Shown here piece by piece: positions 1 through 8,335 of a stretch of 64,000 bases of DNA. The DNA is taken from the NCBI RefSeq assembly GCF_004802635.2, contig NZ_CP046052.1:1426001-1490000 (forward strand). The letters are read 5' to 3'. The first letter of the stretch is position 1; the number at the start of each line of letters is the position of its first letter. The notes beneath the pieces were generated by a model. That model was not told the origin of the DNA. It ran no database searches and was given only the letters and a program-made list of their open reading frames with translations. A program made the translations under genes and the position numbers. This DNA is from Methylocystis heyeri (GTDB lineage Bacteria; Pseudomonadota; Alphaproteobacteria; Rhizobiales; Beijerinckiaceae).

Positions 1-345
1 ATCGAAACGGTCGGCCAGCCACAACCACGGCTCCCAGCGAGTATCCTTGGTCACGTCGCCCGTTACGACCGGCTGGCCGGTGTGCGTCGCCAGGCCGCAG
101 GCCAGCGACTCGGGCCCGATCTTTAACCCGTCCACCATCCGAGCATAATCGGCGGACATGCCCACCACATGGTGCAAGGAAGTGCGGGCGCCGTCAGATA
201 GGTAGAAAGCGGCGCGCGTCTCCTCGCCCAGCCCATGAATCGCGGTGCGCACCAGCGCATCCAGCGAGACCTGCAGCGGCGCGCCGTTGATGGCGGCCTC
301 CAGCGCCTCGCGCTGGCCGCGCAACCACGCTACATGTTCAGGCAA
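1..345 (-). CDS. GAF-domain sensor protein, N-terminal part (runs off window edge)
   Basis: Only the first 115 codons are in the window. They open with TTG at 345, preceded by an AGGAGG ribosome binding site about five bases upstream (351-356 on the plus strand). The translation begins LPEHVAWLRGQREALEAAI and continues into a GAF-type fold with segments such as AFYLSDGARTSLHHVVGMS and SLACGLATHTGQPVVTGDV. From known families this N-terminus heads large GAF/PAS sensor histidine kinases or hybrid kinases in Hyphomicrobiales, but the kinase domain, if present, is outside the window. It would sense a small ligand or signal in the cytoplasm. It is divergent from the SGNH-like gene at 732. The GAF call is fairly secure; the kinase call is inference. 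Confidence 0.7.
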   Translation of the reverse strand, partial: MPEHVAWLRGQREALEAAINGAPLQVSLDALVRTAIHGLGEETRAAFYLSDGARTSLHHVVGMSADYARMVDGLKIGPESLACGLATHTGQPVVTGDVTKDTRWEPWLWLADRFD

Positions 346-731
346 GACTGCCTCCTACCGCCGGCCCACCCCCGCGGGCGGGTATGGGTTCTCGACGCAT
401 CTGACAAGATTACGGCGCCCCGCCCTTCACGCCAAGGGTTTGGCGATTTCACGGATTGCCGCCCCAGGATAGCAGGCGGCGGCGCCTTGGCTCCCGGCCG
501 CATGGCTGCTATGAGGGTCGGGAGCGCGGGGCCAGACGGCGATGCAGCCTGTGGCTCCGCTCTCCTTCGGTTCGTTCATGCACGGCCGCTCTTCGGCAGA
601 TCTGCGCGCGCCGCGCTTTTTGGGGGCGTTCGCGGCAGCGGCAGAGACAGGTGTGCGCGCCGCTTTCAGAGGATCTTATCGCCTTGGACCGCGAGACCAG
701 CGGAGCTTTGAGCAACATCGATCGAGAAAAA
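346..731. other. Intergenic region between divergent genes
   Basis: This 386-base stretch separates the GAF sensor start from the SGNH-like gene. Several overlapping open frames cross it on both strands, but none has a recognisable protein pattern or a good ribosome binding site. It should hold promoters for both flanking genes; I could not pick a convincing -35/-10 pair. Confidence 0.4.
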
Positions 732-1487
732 ATGATTTCTTGCGTCGGCTTCGGCCATAGCCATATCGTCGCCCTCGCGCATGGCTGTTACGCGCTGATG
801 GAGCGCGGAGAAAAATTCGACGATCGGCTTCTCGAAGCCCGGTTTTACTATTTTGACGGCGAAGAGCTGTCTCCCCCGGTCGTGGAAGGCGCCCTGAACC
901 CCAACCTGCTGAAAAAAATCGCCGAACAAAACGCCCAATGCGTCCTGCTCTCGGTGGGCGGCAATGAGCACTGCGCCCTGTCGATCGTCCAGATGCAGGA
1001 GCGATTCGATTTCATTCTCGGCGCCGAGCCGGATCTGCCGCTGGACGCTGAAGCCACGGTGCTGCCGGAAGCCGTGGTGCGCGAGACTCTGCGGGAGGCC
1101 ATGGCGGAAGTAATCGACACGCTCAGGGCGTTTCGCGAGGCCACCGATTTGCCGTTGGCGCAGATCCAGCCGCCGCCGCCTCTTCCCGGAGCGCAGGTTC
1201 TCGCCAAGCCCGGAGAGTTTCTGCATACGATCGTCGACGCCGACCGCCTCTCGTCCGATTGGCTGCGCTACAAGATGTGGCGCGTGCAGGACGGCCTCTA
1301 CCGCGAGACATGCGCGCGTCTCGGCGTCTTTTATGCGCCCGTGCCGGCGGAATTCCTCACCGGGAACGGAACGCTCGCCCCCCTCGCCTGGGGAAAGGAC
1401 GCGACGCACGCCAATTCCCTTTTCGGCGAGCGAATGGCGCTCGAAGCGCTGTCGCTGATTTTGGCCCGTCCGAACTCGAGCGTTTGA
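732..1487 (+). CDS. SGNH-hydrolase-like protein of 251 residues
   Basis: The protein starts MISCVGFGHSHIVALAHG, where GxxHS sits where block I (GDSL/GxSH) of SGNH hydrolases lies, and ends with WGKDATHAN, which fits the block V Asp-x-x-His pair. A middle VLLSVGGNEHC segment could be the block III Asn/Gly region. It has no signal peptide. I chose ATG at 732 because the open frame upstream (from 456) encodes arginine-rich low-complexity sequence typical of non-coding high-GC DNA. The stop lies 4 bases before the GSCFA gene, so the two are probably co-transcribed. Known GSCFA and SGNH proteins are esterase-like enzymes acting on glycans or acyl groups. The exact substrate is unknown. Confidence 0.65.
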   Translation: MISCVGFGHSHIVALAHGCYALMERGEKFDDRLLEARFYYFDGEELSPPVVEGALNPNLLKKIAEQNAQCVLLSVGGNEHCALSIVQMQERFDFILGAEPDLPLDAEATVLPEAVVRETLREAMAEVIDTLRAFREATDLPLAQIQPPPPLPGAQVLAKPGEFLHTIVDADRLSSDWLRYKMWRVQDGLYRETCARLGVFYAPVPAEFLTGNGTLAPLAWGKDATHANSLFGERMALEALSLILARPNSSV

Positions 1488-1491
1488 TCGA

Positions 1492-2610
1492 ATGGCTTCT
1501 CACCCCTACAGCCGCCTGCCCGATTATGCGAACTGGCGCCGCGCCGTCTCGCGCGTCGCGCCCGGCGAACTCGACCCCATGGTCGAGGCTCCTTTTCGTT
1601 TCGACGCCGGCGCGCGAGTCGTCACCGCGGGAAGCTGTTTCGCACAGCACATCGGCCGGTTCCTGAAAGCGAAAGGCTGCTGCTACCTCGTCACGGAGCC
1701 CGCGCACGCCATCGTCGGCCCCAAAGCCCGGGATGTCCTCAACTACGGCCTCTACAGCGCGAGATACGGAAACATCTACACCAGCCGGCAATTGCTGCAG
1801 CTGTTCGAGCGGGCCTATGGCCGCTTCGTTCCCGGGGAAGACGTCTGGCGGGAAGACCAAACCGTTTTTCTCGACCCTTTCCGGCCCAATATCCAGCCGC
1901 TCGGTTTCAACTCGCTGCGCGAATATGAGATCGACCGGGCGAGGCATTTTCAGGCCGTCCGCGACGCCTTCGAGAATCTCGACGTCTTCGTCTTCACGCT
2001 CGGCCTGACCGAATGCTGGCGTTCGCGAGCCGACGGCGCGGTCTTTCCGGTCTGTCCCGGCGTCGTCGGCGGGACGTTTTCCCCGGAACGGCACGAGTTC
2101 GTGAATCTGACCGTAGAAGACGTCGTAAGCGACATGAGCGCCTTCATCGGCGGCCTGCGCGGCGTAAATCCGGGCGCCCGCATAATCCTCACGGTGTCGC
2201 CGGTTCCTCTGGTCGCGACCGCAGAGCCTCGCCATGTTCTGGTCTCGACGGTCTATTCGAAATCGGTCCTGCGCGTCGCATGCGAGCGCCTCGTCCAGAG
2301 TTTCGAAGGGGTCGCCTATTTTCCCTCTTACGAGATCATTGCGGGAGGCTTCGCCTCCAAAAATTATTTCGCCGAGGACAAGCGCAGCGTCACCCAAGAG
2401 GGCGTCGACCATGTGATGGCGGTGTTCGAGCGGCATTTCATCGAGGACTCGCCAGAGCAGGCGGCGATGCGCCTCGCCCTGCAATTGCTGAACGCCCAAA
2501 CGGACTCCAGCCCACTTCAAAACGTCTCGAAGGCCATGAAGCTGATGTGCGACGAGGAAGCGCTCGATTTCGATTCGTCGAAGGACGACGTGCGCCGCAA
2601 GAACGACTGA
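1492..2610 (+). CDS. GSCFA domain-containing protein
   Basis: This 372-residue protein carries the family-defining GSCFAQHIGRFL motif around residues 46-57, preceded by a hydrophobic strand (ARVVTAGSCF). Further conserved elements are YSARYGNIYTSRQLLQL, FVFTLGLTECW and ILTVSPVPL, all typical of the GSCFA family (PF08885), which belongs to the SGNH-hydrolase-like proteins. Family function is poorly defined; members often sit in polysaccharide or capsule loci. It begins four bases after the upstream SGNH-like gene and is read on the same strand, so the pair probably works together. No signal peptide or membrane segment is visible. Identity of the family is secure, the substrate is not. Confidence 0.85.
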   Translation: MASHPYSRLPDYANWRRAVSRVAPGELDPMVEAPFRFDAGARVVTAGSCFAQHIGRFLKAKGCCYLVTEPAHAIVGPKARDVLNYGLYSARYGNIYTSRQLLQLFERAYGRFVPGEDVWREDQTVFLDPFRPNIQPLGFNSLREYEIDRARHFQAVRDAFENLDVFVFTLGLTECWRSRADGAVFPVCPGVVGGTFSPERHEFVNLTVEDVVSDMSAFIGGLRGVNPGARIILTVSPVPLVATAEPRHVLVSTVYSKSVLRVACERLVQSFEGVAYFPSYEIIAGGFASKNYFAEDKRSVTQEGVDHVMAVFERHFIEDSPEQAAMRLALQLLNAQTDSSPLQNVSKAMKLMCDEEALDFDSSKDDVRRKND

Positions 2611-2778
2611 CAAAAGCGCGGCCCCGCGCACATTTCATGAGCCCCAAACGCCAAACCGGCCTCTCCCTGGGGTGGAAGAGACCGGTTGGAAAGTCGCGCC
2701 AAGCGAATAACCTGGCGAGTCGTCTCGAAAGGCGTCACGCCGAAGCCACCGCCCCGAACGTGACGCCTTTCGGAGCAA

Positions 2779-2970
2779 TTACTGAATCATGCGGGTGGTC
2801 TTGCCCACGCCATCGGAACCGATCGAGGACCGGCCATTGCCCGTGCCGTTGGTGCCTTCCGGAGAAATCCAATCCGGAACCCAGGTGAGCATGACGACGA
2901 CGAAAGCGACGATGCCCGCGACGTAGATCAAGGTCTTGCCGATATCGGCGCTGCTGTGAACACTGGCCAT
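2779..2970 (-). CDS. Small single-pass membrane protein, 63 residues
   Basis: The protein MASVHSSADIGKTLIYVAG... has one predicted membrane helix (about residues 12-32, IYVAGIVAFVVVMLTWVPDW) followed by a Gly/Ser/Asn-rich hydrophilic tail. The ATG at 2970 has an AGGGGG ribosome binding site six to seven bases upstream, and a sigma-70-like promoter is visible further upstream. It is transcribed against the flanking genes and stands alone. I do not recognise a family. The good translation signals and the amphipathic layout argue that it is a real gene. Confidence 0.6.
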   Translation of the reverse strand: MASVHSSADIGKTLIYVAGIVAFVVVMLTWVPDWISPEGTNGTGNGRSSIGSDGVGKTTRMIQ

Positions 2971-3345
2971 GTTTTCCCCCTGTTGTTTGTTTTTGGACCA
3001 AAGATGCTTGCCGCATCGCCAGCAGCGTAACTCGATTCATTTTCCTTGGCAATGCGGCGAATAGCGCATTCTCAAATTTTGTACATATCATTGTTTTTAT
3101 TGGTATTAAAGGAACACAGAACCGCATGTGCGCAGTTTTTTGCCCCGCTCGCGAGTCTCATGAAGGGCTCGCGAGGGGCGTCGAGGAGAGGTCGGCGCGC
3201 CCCGCGAGCGAAAGATTGTTGCAGCCCGTAAATCAGCTTATGGCCCTGCGAGGCCGCATCCTGTTAAAAAGCGTCGCTTGGCGGCGATTGTGAGTTGAGC
3301 GCCGTTTCCACCAGAATTCCCGCACCCTGATTCCGAGGTTCGGAT
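2971..3345. other. Intergenic region, AT-rich patch and a GC-rich hairpin
   Basis: This 375-base region separates divergent genes. It contains an AT-rich stretch around 3070-3115, unusual for this genome, and a GC-rich inverted repeat near 3144-3178 in which two copies of the self-complementary octamer CTCGCGAG flank about 12 bases. The only open frame, from 3046, shows no protein character beyond a hydrophobic stretch. Confidence 0.35.
3024..3052 (-). promoter_or_regulatory. Sigma-70-like promoter for the 63-residue membrane protein
   Basis: On the minus strand TTGCCA (3052-3047) is followed after 17 bases by TACGCT (3029-3024), a fair match to -35 and -10 elements. The transcript would start near 3017, leaving a leader of about 45 bases before the ATG at 2970. 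Confidence 0.4.
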
Positions 3346-3729
3346 TTGCTTTCCACACCGAGCGACCGCCGAAAATTGCGCTTTCGCCCCCTGGCGGCCT
3401 GCCTCGCCCTCATGGCTTGCCTGCATTCAGGCGCCGCCGCCGCCCTGGATTTTCAGTCTGGAGCGGGAGACCTTCCTCCCGAGGAACGGAAGGACAATCG
3501 CATTCCGGGGTTCGACTACTGCCCGCCGCCGCATCCGCCCGGCTGTATGGAGACGACGGGGGGAACCAAATCGCCGACCGAATGCGAGGAGGACGTCCAG
3601 ATTTATATCCAGACCGTATTCGCCTATCGGGAATGCCTCGCCCTGGAGACGGAGCGCGCCGTGCGCGAATCGAACGACGTCATCGACCGCTGGAAATGCA
3701 AGAAAACCGGAAGCAAGCGGTGCAGATGA
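3346..3729 (+). CDS. Secreted hypothetical protein, 127 residues
   Basis: The frame starts with TTG at 3346, with GAGG about eight bases upstream. Residues 8-35 form a typical signal peptide: basic RRKLRFR, hydrophobic LAACLALMACL, then AAAALDF with a likely cleavage after Ala-Ala-Ala. The mature part of about 90 residues has several cysteines (CPPPHPPGCMETTGG, CEEDVQIY, RECLA, KCKKT), suggesting disulfide bonds in the periplasm. The stop overlaps the start of the glycosyltransferase gene as ATGA, so the two are translationally coupled. No known family was recognised. Confidence 0.6.
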   Translation: MLSTPSDRRKLRFRPLAACLALMACLHSGAAAALDFQSGAGDLPPEERKDNRIPGFDYCPPPHPPGCMETTGGTKSPTECEEDVQIYIQTVFAYRECLALETERAVRESNDVIDRWKCKKTGSKRCR

Positions 3730-5063
3730 CGCAGGGCGCCCAAGATCCGGCGAAGCCGCTTTCCGAGAGCGCAAAGCATCGGCCGGTCGTCTATGACATC
3801 GCGAGGCTCGCGACCCGCGCCCTCAACCCCAATCCCAACGGCATAGATCGCGTCGATTTCGCCATGGCGCGGCATTTTCTGGGCGGAGGCCGCCGCGAGC
3901 GGCAGGCTCTTTACTGCTCCCTGCTGGGCCCTCGTCTCGCACCCGCCCGACGCGCGATGCAGGCGGTCGAGGAAATCGAGGCCTGCTGGCGCGAATCCGT
4001 CTCTCCCGAAAGCGATCCTGCGTTTGAAGGCGTAATCGCCGCCCTGGGGCGGAGCGGCGCCGAAGCGCAGCCGGCCCGGCGCATCGTCCGCCCGCGCTTG
4101 GAGCGCGCGCCGCAGAACTGGAGCGCGCTGCGGCGCTGGGCGCTCAACCCCGGGGAATCGCTCGCAGGAGTTCCGCAGGGCGCGGCCTATGTCAACGCCA
4201 GCCAGTTCCTGCTGGACAAGCCCTGGTTCACGAAATGGCTGAGCGGCCGGCCCGACGTGAAGCCTGTTTTCTTCGTGCACGACTTGCTTACGGTCGACTG
4301 TCCCGAGTTTTTCTGGGAAGACGAGGCGAAAAAGGGGCCCCGCCGTCTTACGGCCATCGTCCGCCTCGGCGCGGGAGCCGTGGTGGGGTCGCAGACGCTG
4401 GCGAAGCGCCTTCGCGCCTTCGCTTCGAGCCTTGGTCGTCCGCAGCTGCCTATCTGCGTCGCCAGCCTGCCTCCGCCGCCGATTTTCGCGGAGCCGGCGG
4501 AGCCCGATCCGAGCCTCGCCGACAAGAGCTATTTTGTCGTATGCGGCACCATCGAGCCTCGCAAGAACCACCTGCTGCTGCTCAATCTGTGGCGCCGCCT
4601 GGCCGACCGCCACGGGGCGGCGACGCCGAAGCTGGTGGTGATAGGCAAGCGCGGCTGGCTCAATCGGAATGTCGTCGACATGATGAGCCGCTGCCCCGCC
4701 CTGCGCGCCAATGTGATCGAAGCGTCCGGCCTCTCGACCCCGGGCTTGAGAAGCCTCCTCGCCGGCGCGAGAGCCCTGCTGATGCCGTCTTTTGCGGAAG
4801 GTTACGGCCTGCCCGTGGCGGAAGCGATCGCCGCCCGAATTCCGGTGATAGCCTCCGACCTCGAGGTGTTTCGTGAATTCGGCGGAGAAGGCCCCGTTTA
4901 CCTCGATCCGCTCGATGGAATCGGGTGGCTGCACGCCATCGAAGCCTTCGCCCAAGAGCGTTCGTCTGCCCGCGAGGACGCCCTCGCCCGGGTGTCCCGC
5001 GTCCGACTCGGCGGCGCGGATGCGTTTTTCTCGGCCCTCGACGGCTTTATCGACGCCCTGTGA
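3726..5063 (+). CDS. GT4-type glycosyltransferase
   Basis: I start this 445-residue protein at the ATG at 3726, which overlaps the upstream stop as ATGA; the open frame upstream is a shadow of that gene. The C-terminal half is a GT-B fold of glycosyltransferase family 4: YFVVCGTIEPRKNHLLLL, LVVIGKRGW, then the donor-binding stretch ALLMPSFAEGYGLPVAEAI with the EX7E-type glutamates, followed by PVIASDL. The N-terminal half has NGIDRVDFAMARHFL and FFVHDLL, as seen in GT4 enzymes of envelope polysaccharide pathways. It would transfer a sugar from a nucleotide donor at the cytoplasmic face of the membrane. The acceptor cannot be told from sequence. Confidence 0.85.
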   Translation: MTQGAQDPAKPLSESAKHRPVVYDIARLATRALNPNPNGIDRVDFAMARHFLGGGRRERQALYCSLLGPRLAPARRAMQAVEEIEACWRESVSPESDPAFEGVIAALGRSGAEAQPARRIVRPRLERAPQNWSALRRWALNPGESLAGVPQGAAYVNASQFLLDKPWFTKWLSGRPDVKPVFFVHDLLTVDCPEFFWEDEAKKGPRRLTAIVRLGAGAVVGSQTLAKRLRAFASSLGRPQLPICVASLPPPPIFAEPAEPDPSLADKSYFVVCGTIEPRKNHLLLLNLWRRLADRHGAATPKLVVIGKRGWLNRNVVDMMSRCPALRANVIEASGLSTPGLRSLLAGARALLMPSFAEGYGLPVAEAIAARIPVIASDLEVFREFGGEGPVYLDPLDGIGWLHAIEAFAQERSSAREDALARVSRVRLGGADAFFSALDGFIDAL

Positions 5064-5103
5064 CCGCTTTTCCGATAAATTCCCTGCCGGGCGCCCTCCC
5101 GGC

Positions 5104-5142
5104 TAGAGTCTTTCTGGTTCAGAGTGAACCAGAAAGACTCTA
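5104..5142. repeat. Perfect 18-bp inverted repeat with 3-base loop
   Basis: Bases 5104-5121 are the exact reverse complement of 5125-5142, separated by GAG. It follows the glycosyltransferase by about 40 bases. There is no T-run, so it is not a classical intrinsic terminator; it may be a mobile palindromic element, a transcript-stabilising hairpin or a bidirectional stop. Confidence 0.75.
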
Positions 5143-5149
5143 TAATCCC

Positions 5150-5215
5150 ATGTTTGATCGTGTTTTCTTCACGCGAACCCGCATCCACTTCGCTCGAAAA
5201 CACTCTAATCGCCGC
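5150..5215 (-). repeat. Dispersed repeat (GAAGTGG core), copy 1
   Basis: Read on the minus strand this begins TAGAGTGTTTTCGAGCGAAG, then a TTCGCG block, then GAAGAAAAC. It closely resembles 54136-54186 (TAGAGCGTTTCCAACCGAAG..., TTCGGCG, AGGAAACGCG). From general knowledge, elements of this type are abundant in Hyphomicrobiales intergenic regions. It lies directly beside the 18-bp inverted repeat and just before polA. Confidence 0.55.
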
Positions 5216-5243
5216 AGCCACGCGAAAATGCTAGAACGAGGGC

Positions 5244-8237
5244 ATGACCTCCACGCAGACCACCCTCGGGCCGGGCAGCCACGTCTTTCTCGTCGACGGC
5301 TCCTCATTCGTGTTTCGCGCCTATTTCCAATCGATCCGACAGGACGCGAAATATAATTATCGCACCGACCGCCTGCCCACCGGCGCTGTGAGGCTGTTCT
5401 GCGCCAAGCTGCTGCAATTCGTGCGCGACGGCGCCGCGGGGGTGAAGCCGACGCATCTCGTCATCATCTTCGACAAGTCGGAAAATTCCTTCCGCAAGGA
5501 AATCTACCCGGATTACAAGGCGCACCGGCCCGATCCGCCGGAAGACCTCGTGCCGCAGTTTCCCCTGATGCGCGCGGCCGTGCGCGCCTTCGGCCTCACC
5601 CCTATCGAACAGGACCGCTACGAGGCCGACGACCTCATCGCAACTTACGCGCGCCATGCCCGCGAGAAAGGCGCCGACGTCACCATCATCTCCGCCGACA
5701 AGGACCTGATGCAGCTCATCGGCGAGGGCGTGTCGATGTACGATCCCGCCTCCGGGGAACAGGGCAAGTTCGGAGCCCGCGCCGAACGCTTCATCGGCGA
5801 AAAAGAGGTCGAGGAATATTTCGGCGTGCCGCCGTCGAAAGTGGTGGACGTCCAGGCGCTCGCGGGCGACAGCACCGATAATGTGCCGGGCGCCAAGGGA
5901 ATCGGGATAAAGACCGCCGCGCAGCTGATCAAGGAATATGGCGATCTCGATACGCTGCTGGCCCGCGCCGGGGAAATCAAGCAGGCGAAGCGCCGCGAGT
6001 GCCTCACCGATCCCGAGAGCGTGAAGCTCATCCTCACCTCGAAGAAGCTGGTGGAGCTGGTGCGCGACGTCGATGTCGAGACGCCGCTCGAGGATCTGAC
6101 GCTGCACGAGCCCGATGCGAAGAAGCTGGTGGCATTTCTGCTGGCGATGGAATTCACCACCATCACGCGGCGGGTGGCCGAAGCCTATGGCGTCGAGGCG
6201 TCCGAAATCGAGCCCGACCCTGATTTCCTCGGTCCCGCGGGCTGGCGCGGGCGCAACGGCGAGGTGAAGGAACGCGCAGCCGAGCCTGCGGCCCCTGCGA
6301 CGCCGGCCCCCGCCGCGGCGCAACCCGCCGACACGCCCGCCTCGCTTGCCGGGGCGCGCGCCAAGGAGGCGCTGGCCTCCCCGATCGACCGCAGCAAATA
6401 CGAAACCGTTCAGTCCGTCGAGCGCCTCGATCATTGGATCGCCGACGCCATGGATCTGGGCGTCGTCGCTTTCGATACGGAAACGACCTCGCTCGACGCC
6501 ATGAGCTGCGAACTCGTCGGCCTGTCGCTGGCGCTGGGGCCGGACCGAGCCTGCTATATTCCGCTGGGGCATCGCTCGCCCGGCGCCAACGACCTCTTCG
6601 GCGGCGCCGATCTGCTGGCCGGACAGATCCCGCTGCAGGAGGCGCTCGCGCGCCTCGAGCCGATGCTGGAGAACCCTTCGGTCCTCAAGATCGCGCACAA
6701 CATGAAATATGATCTGCAGGTGCTGGCGCGTTATGGCGTCACGGTGGCGCCGATCGAAGACACCATGCTGATCTCCTATGCGCTGGACACCGGCCGCAAC
6801 AATCATGGGCTCGACGAGCTGGCTTTGAAACATCTCGGGCACAAGAACATCGCATTCGGCGAGGTCTGTGGGACCGGCAAGAATTTCATCGGCTTTGCGC
6901 GCGTCGCTTTGGACAAGGCGACCGAATATGCCGCCGAAGACGCCGATGTCTCCCTGCGGCTGTGGCGCGTGCTGAAGCCGCGCCTGCCCGCCGAAAGCAT
7001 GACCACGGTCTATGAAACGCTGGAGCGGCCGATGGTCGCGACTCTTGCGGCGATGGAGCGGCGCGGCGTCGCCATCGACCGCAATATTCTTTCGCGTCTT
7101 TCGGGAGAATTCGCTCAGGCGATGGCGCGGCTCGAGGCCGATATATATGAGGCCGCCGGCGAGCGTTTCAATCTCGGTTCGCCCAAGCAGCTCGGCGATA
7201 TTCTGTTCGGCAAGATGGGCCTGCCCGGTGCGAAGAAGACCGCCACCGGCGCCTGGTCGACCTCGGCGAGCGTGCTCGACGAACTCGCCGAGGGCGGCAA
7301 CGGTTTCGCTGCGCTGATTCTGGAATGGCGCCAGCTCGCCAAGCTGAAATCGACCTATACCGACGCCCTGCCCGGTTTCGTCAATCCGCAGACCCATCGC
7401 GTGCATACGTCCTACGCCCTAGCGGCGACGACCACGGGAAGGCTATCCTCCTCCGAGCCCAATCTGCAGAACATCCCGGTGCGCAACGAAATGGGGCGCA
7501 AGATCAGAACCGCCTTTGTCGCGGAGCCGGGCCGGGTGTTGATCTCTGCGGACTACTCGCAGATCGAACTGCGCCTGCTGGCGCATGTCGCCGACATCCC
7601 GCAGCTGAAAAAGGCCTTCGCCGAGGGGATCGACATTCACGCCATGACGGCGAGCGAAATGTTTGGCGTGCCGGTGAAGGACATGCCCTCGGAAATCCGC
7701 CGCAGGGCGAAGGCGATCAATTTCGGCATCATCTACGGCATTTCGGCTTTCGGTCTCGCCAATCAGCTCGGCATTCCGCGCGAAGAAGCCGGCGCCTATA
7801 TCAAGAAATATTTCGAGCGCTTTCCGGGCATTCGCGACTACATGGACTCGACCCGCAAAGCCGTGCGCGAAAACGGCGTGGTGACGACGATCTTCGGCCG
7901 CAAATGCCACTTCCCCAGGATCGCTTCGTCCAACGCCTCCGAGCGCGCCTTTTTCGAACGCGCCGCGATCAACGCTCCGATTCAAGGCGCCGCCGCCGAC
8001 ATCATCCGCCGGGCGATGGTGCGCATGGACGCCGCGCTGATCAAGGAGGGGCTTGCGGCGCAAATGCTGCTGCAGGTCCATGACGAGCTCGTGTTCGAGG
8101 CCCCGGCCGCGGAGGCGCAGGCGACCATCGACCTCGTGAAGCGCATCATGATCGACGCGCCGCATCCGGCGGTTCAGCTCTCGGTGCCGTTGCAGGTGGA
8201 TGCGCGCGCCGCCGCCAATTGGGACGAGGCGCACTGA
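5244..8237 (+). CDS. polA: DNA polymerase I
   Basis: The 997-residue protein has all three PolA parts. The N-terminal 5'-3' exonuclease spans about residues 1-300 (DRYEADDLIATYA, SADKDLMQL, GDSTDNVPG). A Pro/Ala-rich linker follows near residue 345. The 3'-5' proofreading domain (about 390-590) keeps its acidic residues: VVAFDTETTSLD, HNMKYDLQVL and YAAEDADVS, so it should be active. The polymerase domain carries motif A DYSQIELRLLAH, motif B RRRAKAINFGIIYG and motif C LQVHDELVFE. It fills gaps and removes RNA primers during replication and repair. The ATG at 5244 gives the expected length for alphaproteobacterial PolA. Confidence 0.98.
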   Translation: MTSTQTTLGPGSHVFLVDGSSFVFRAYFQSIRQDAKYNYRTDRLPTGAVRLFCAKLLQFVRDGAAGVKPTHLVIIFDKSENSFRKEIYPDYKAHRPDPPEDLVPQFPLMRAAVRAFGLTPIEQDRYEADDLIATYARHAREKGADVTIISADKDLMQLIGEGVSMYDPASGEQGKFGARAERFIGEKEVEEYFGVPPSKVVDVQALAGDSTDNVPGAKGIGIKTAAQLIKEYGDLDTLLARAGEIKQAKRRECLTDPESVKLILTSKKLVELVRDVDVETPLEDLTLHEPDAKKLVAFLLAMEFTTITRRVAEAYGVEASEIEPDPDFLGPAGWRGRNGEVKERAAEPAAPATPAPAAAQPADTPASLAGARAKEALASPIDRSKYETVQSVERLDHWIADAMDLGVVAFDTETTSLDAMSCELVGLSLALGPDRACYIPLGHRSPGANDLFGGADLLAGQIPLQEALARLEPMLENPSVLKIAHNMKYDLQVLARYGVTVAPIEDTMLISYALDTGRNNHGLDELALKHLGHKNIAFGEVCGTGKNFIGFARVALDKATEYAAEDADVSLRLWRVLKPRLPAESMTTVYETLERPMVATLAAMERRGVAIDRNILSRLSGEFAQAMARLEADIYEAAGERFNLGSPKQLGDILFGKMGLPGAKKTATGAWSTSASVLDELAEGGNGFAALILEWRQLAKLKSTYTDALPGFVNPQTHRVHTSYALAATTTGRLSSSEPNLQNIPVRNEMGRKIRTAFVAEPGRVLISADYSQIELRLLAHVADIPQLKKAFAEGIDIHAMTASEMFGVPVKDMPSEIRRRAKAINFGIIYGISAFGLANQLGIPREEAGAYIKKYFERFPGIRDYMDSTRKAVRENGVVTTIFGRKCHFPRIASSNASERAFFERAAINAPIQGAAADIIRRAMVRMDAALIKEGLAAQMLLQVHDELVFEAPAAEAQATIDLVKRIMIDAPHPAVQLSVPLQVDARAAANWDEAH

Positions 8238-8335
8238 GGGGGCGGCGGAACGAAAATGCCGCCATGCGATGGAGACAAAGCCGATAAGCTGGCGCGCATT
8301 CTGCAGCGCCGAACATCTAATCGCGTGCTGATGGC

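Noticed and set aside
3046-3231. 61-codon frame with a hydrophobic start in the region before the secreted protein
   Set aside because: No ribosome binding site, C-terminal half is arginine-rich, and it spans a GC-rich palindrome.
5104-5142. Intrinsic terminator for the glycosyltransferase
   Set aside because: The hairpin is perfect but neither side is followed by a T-run.
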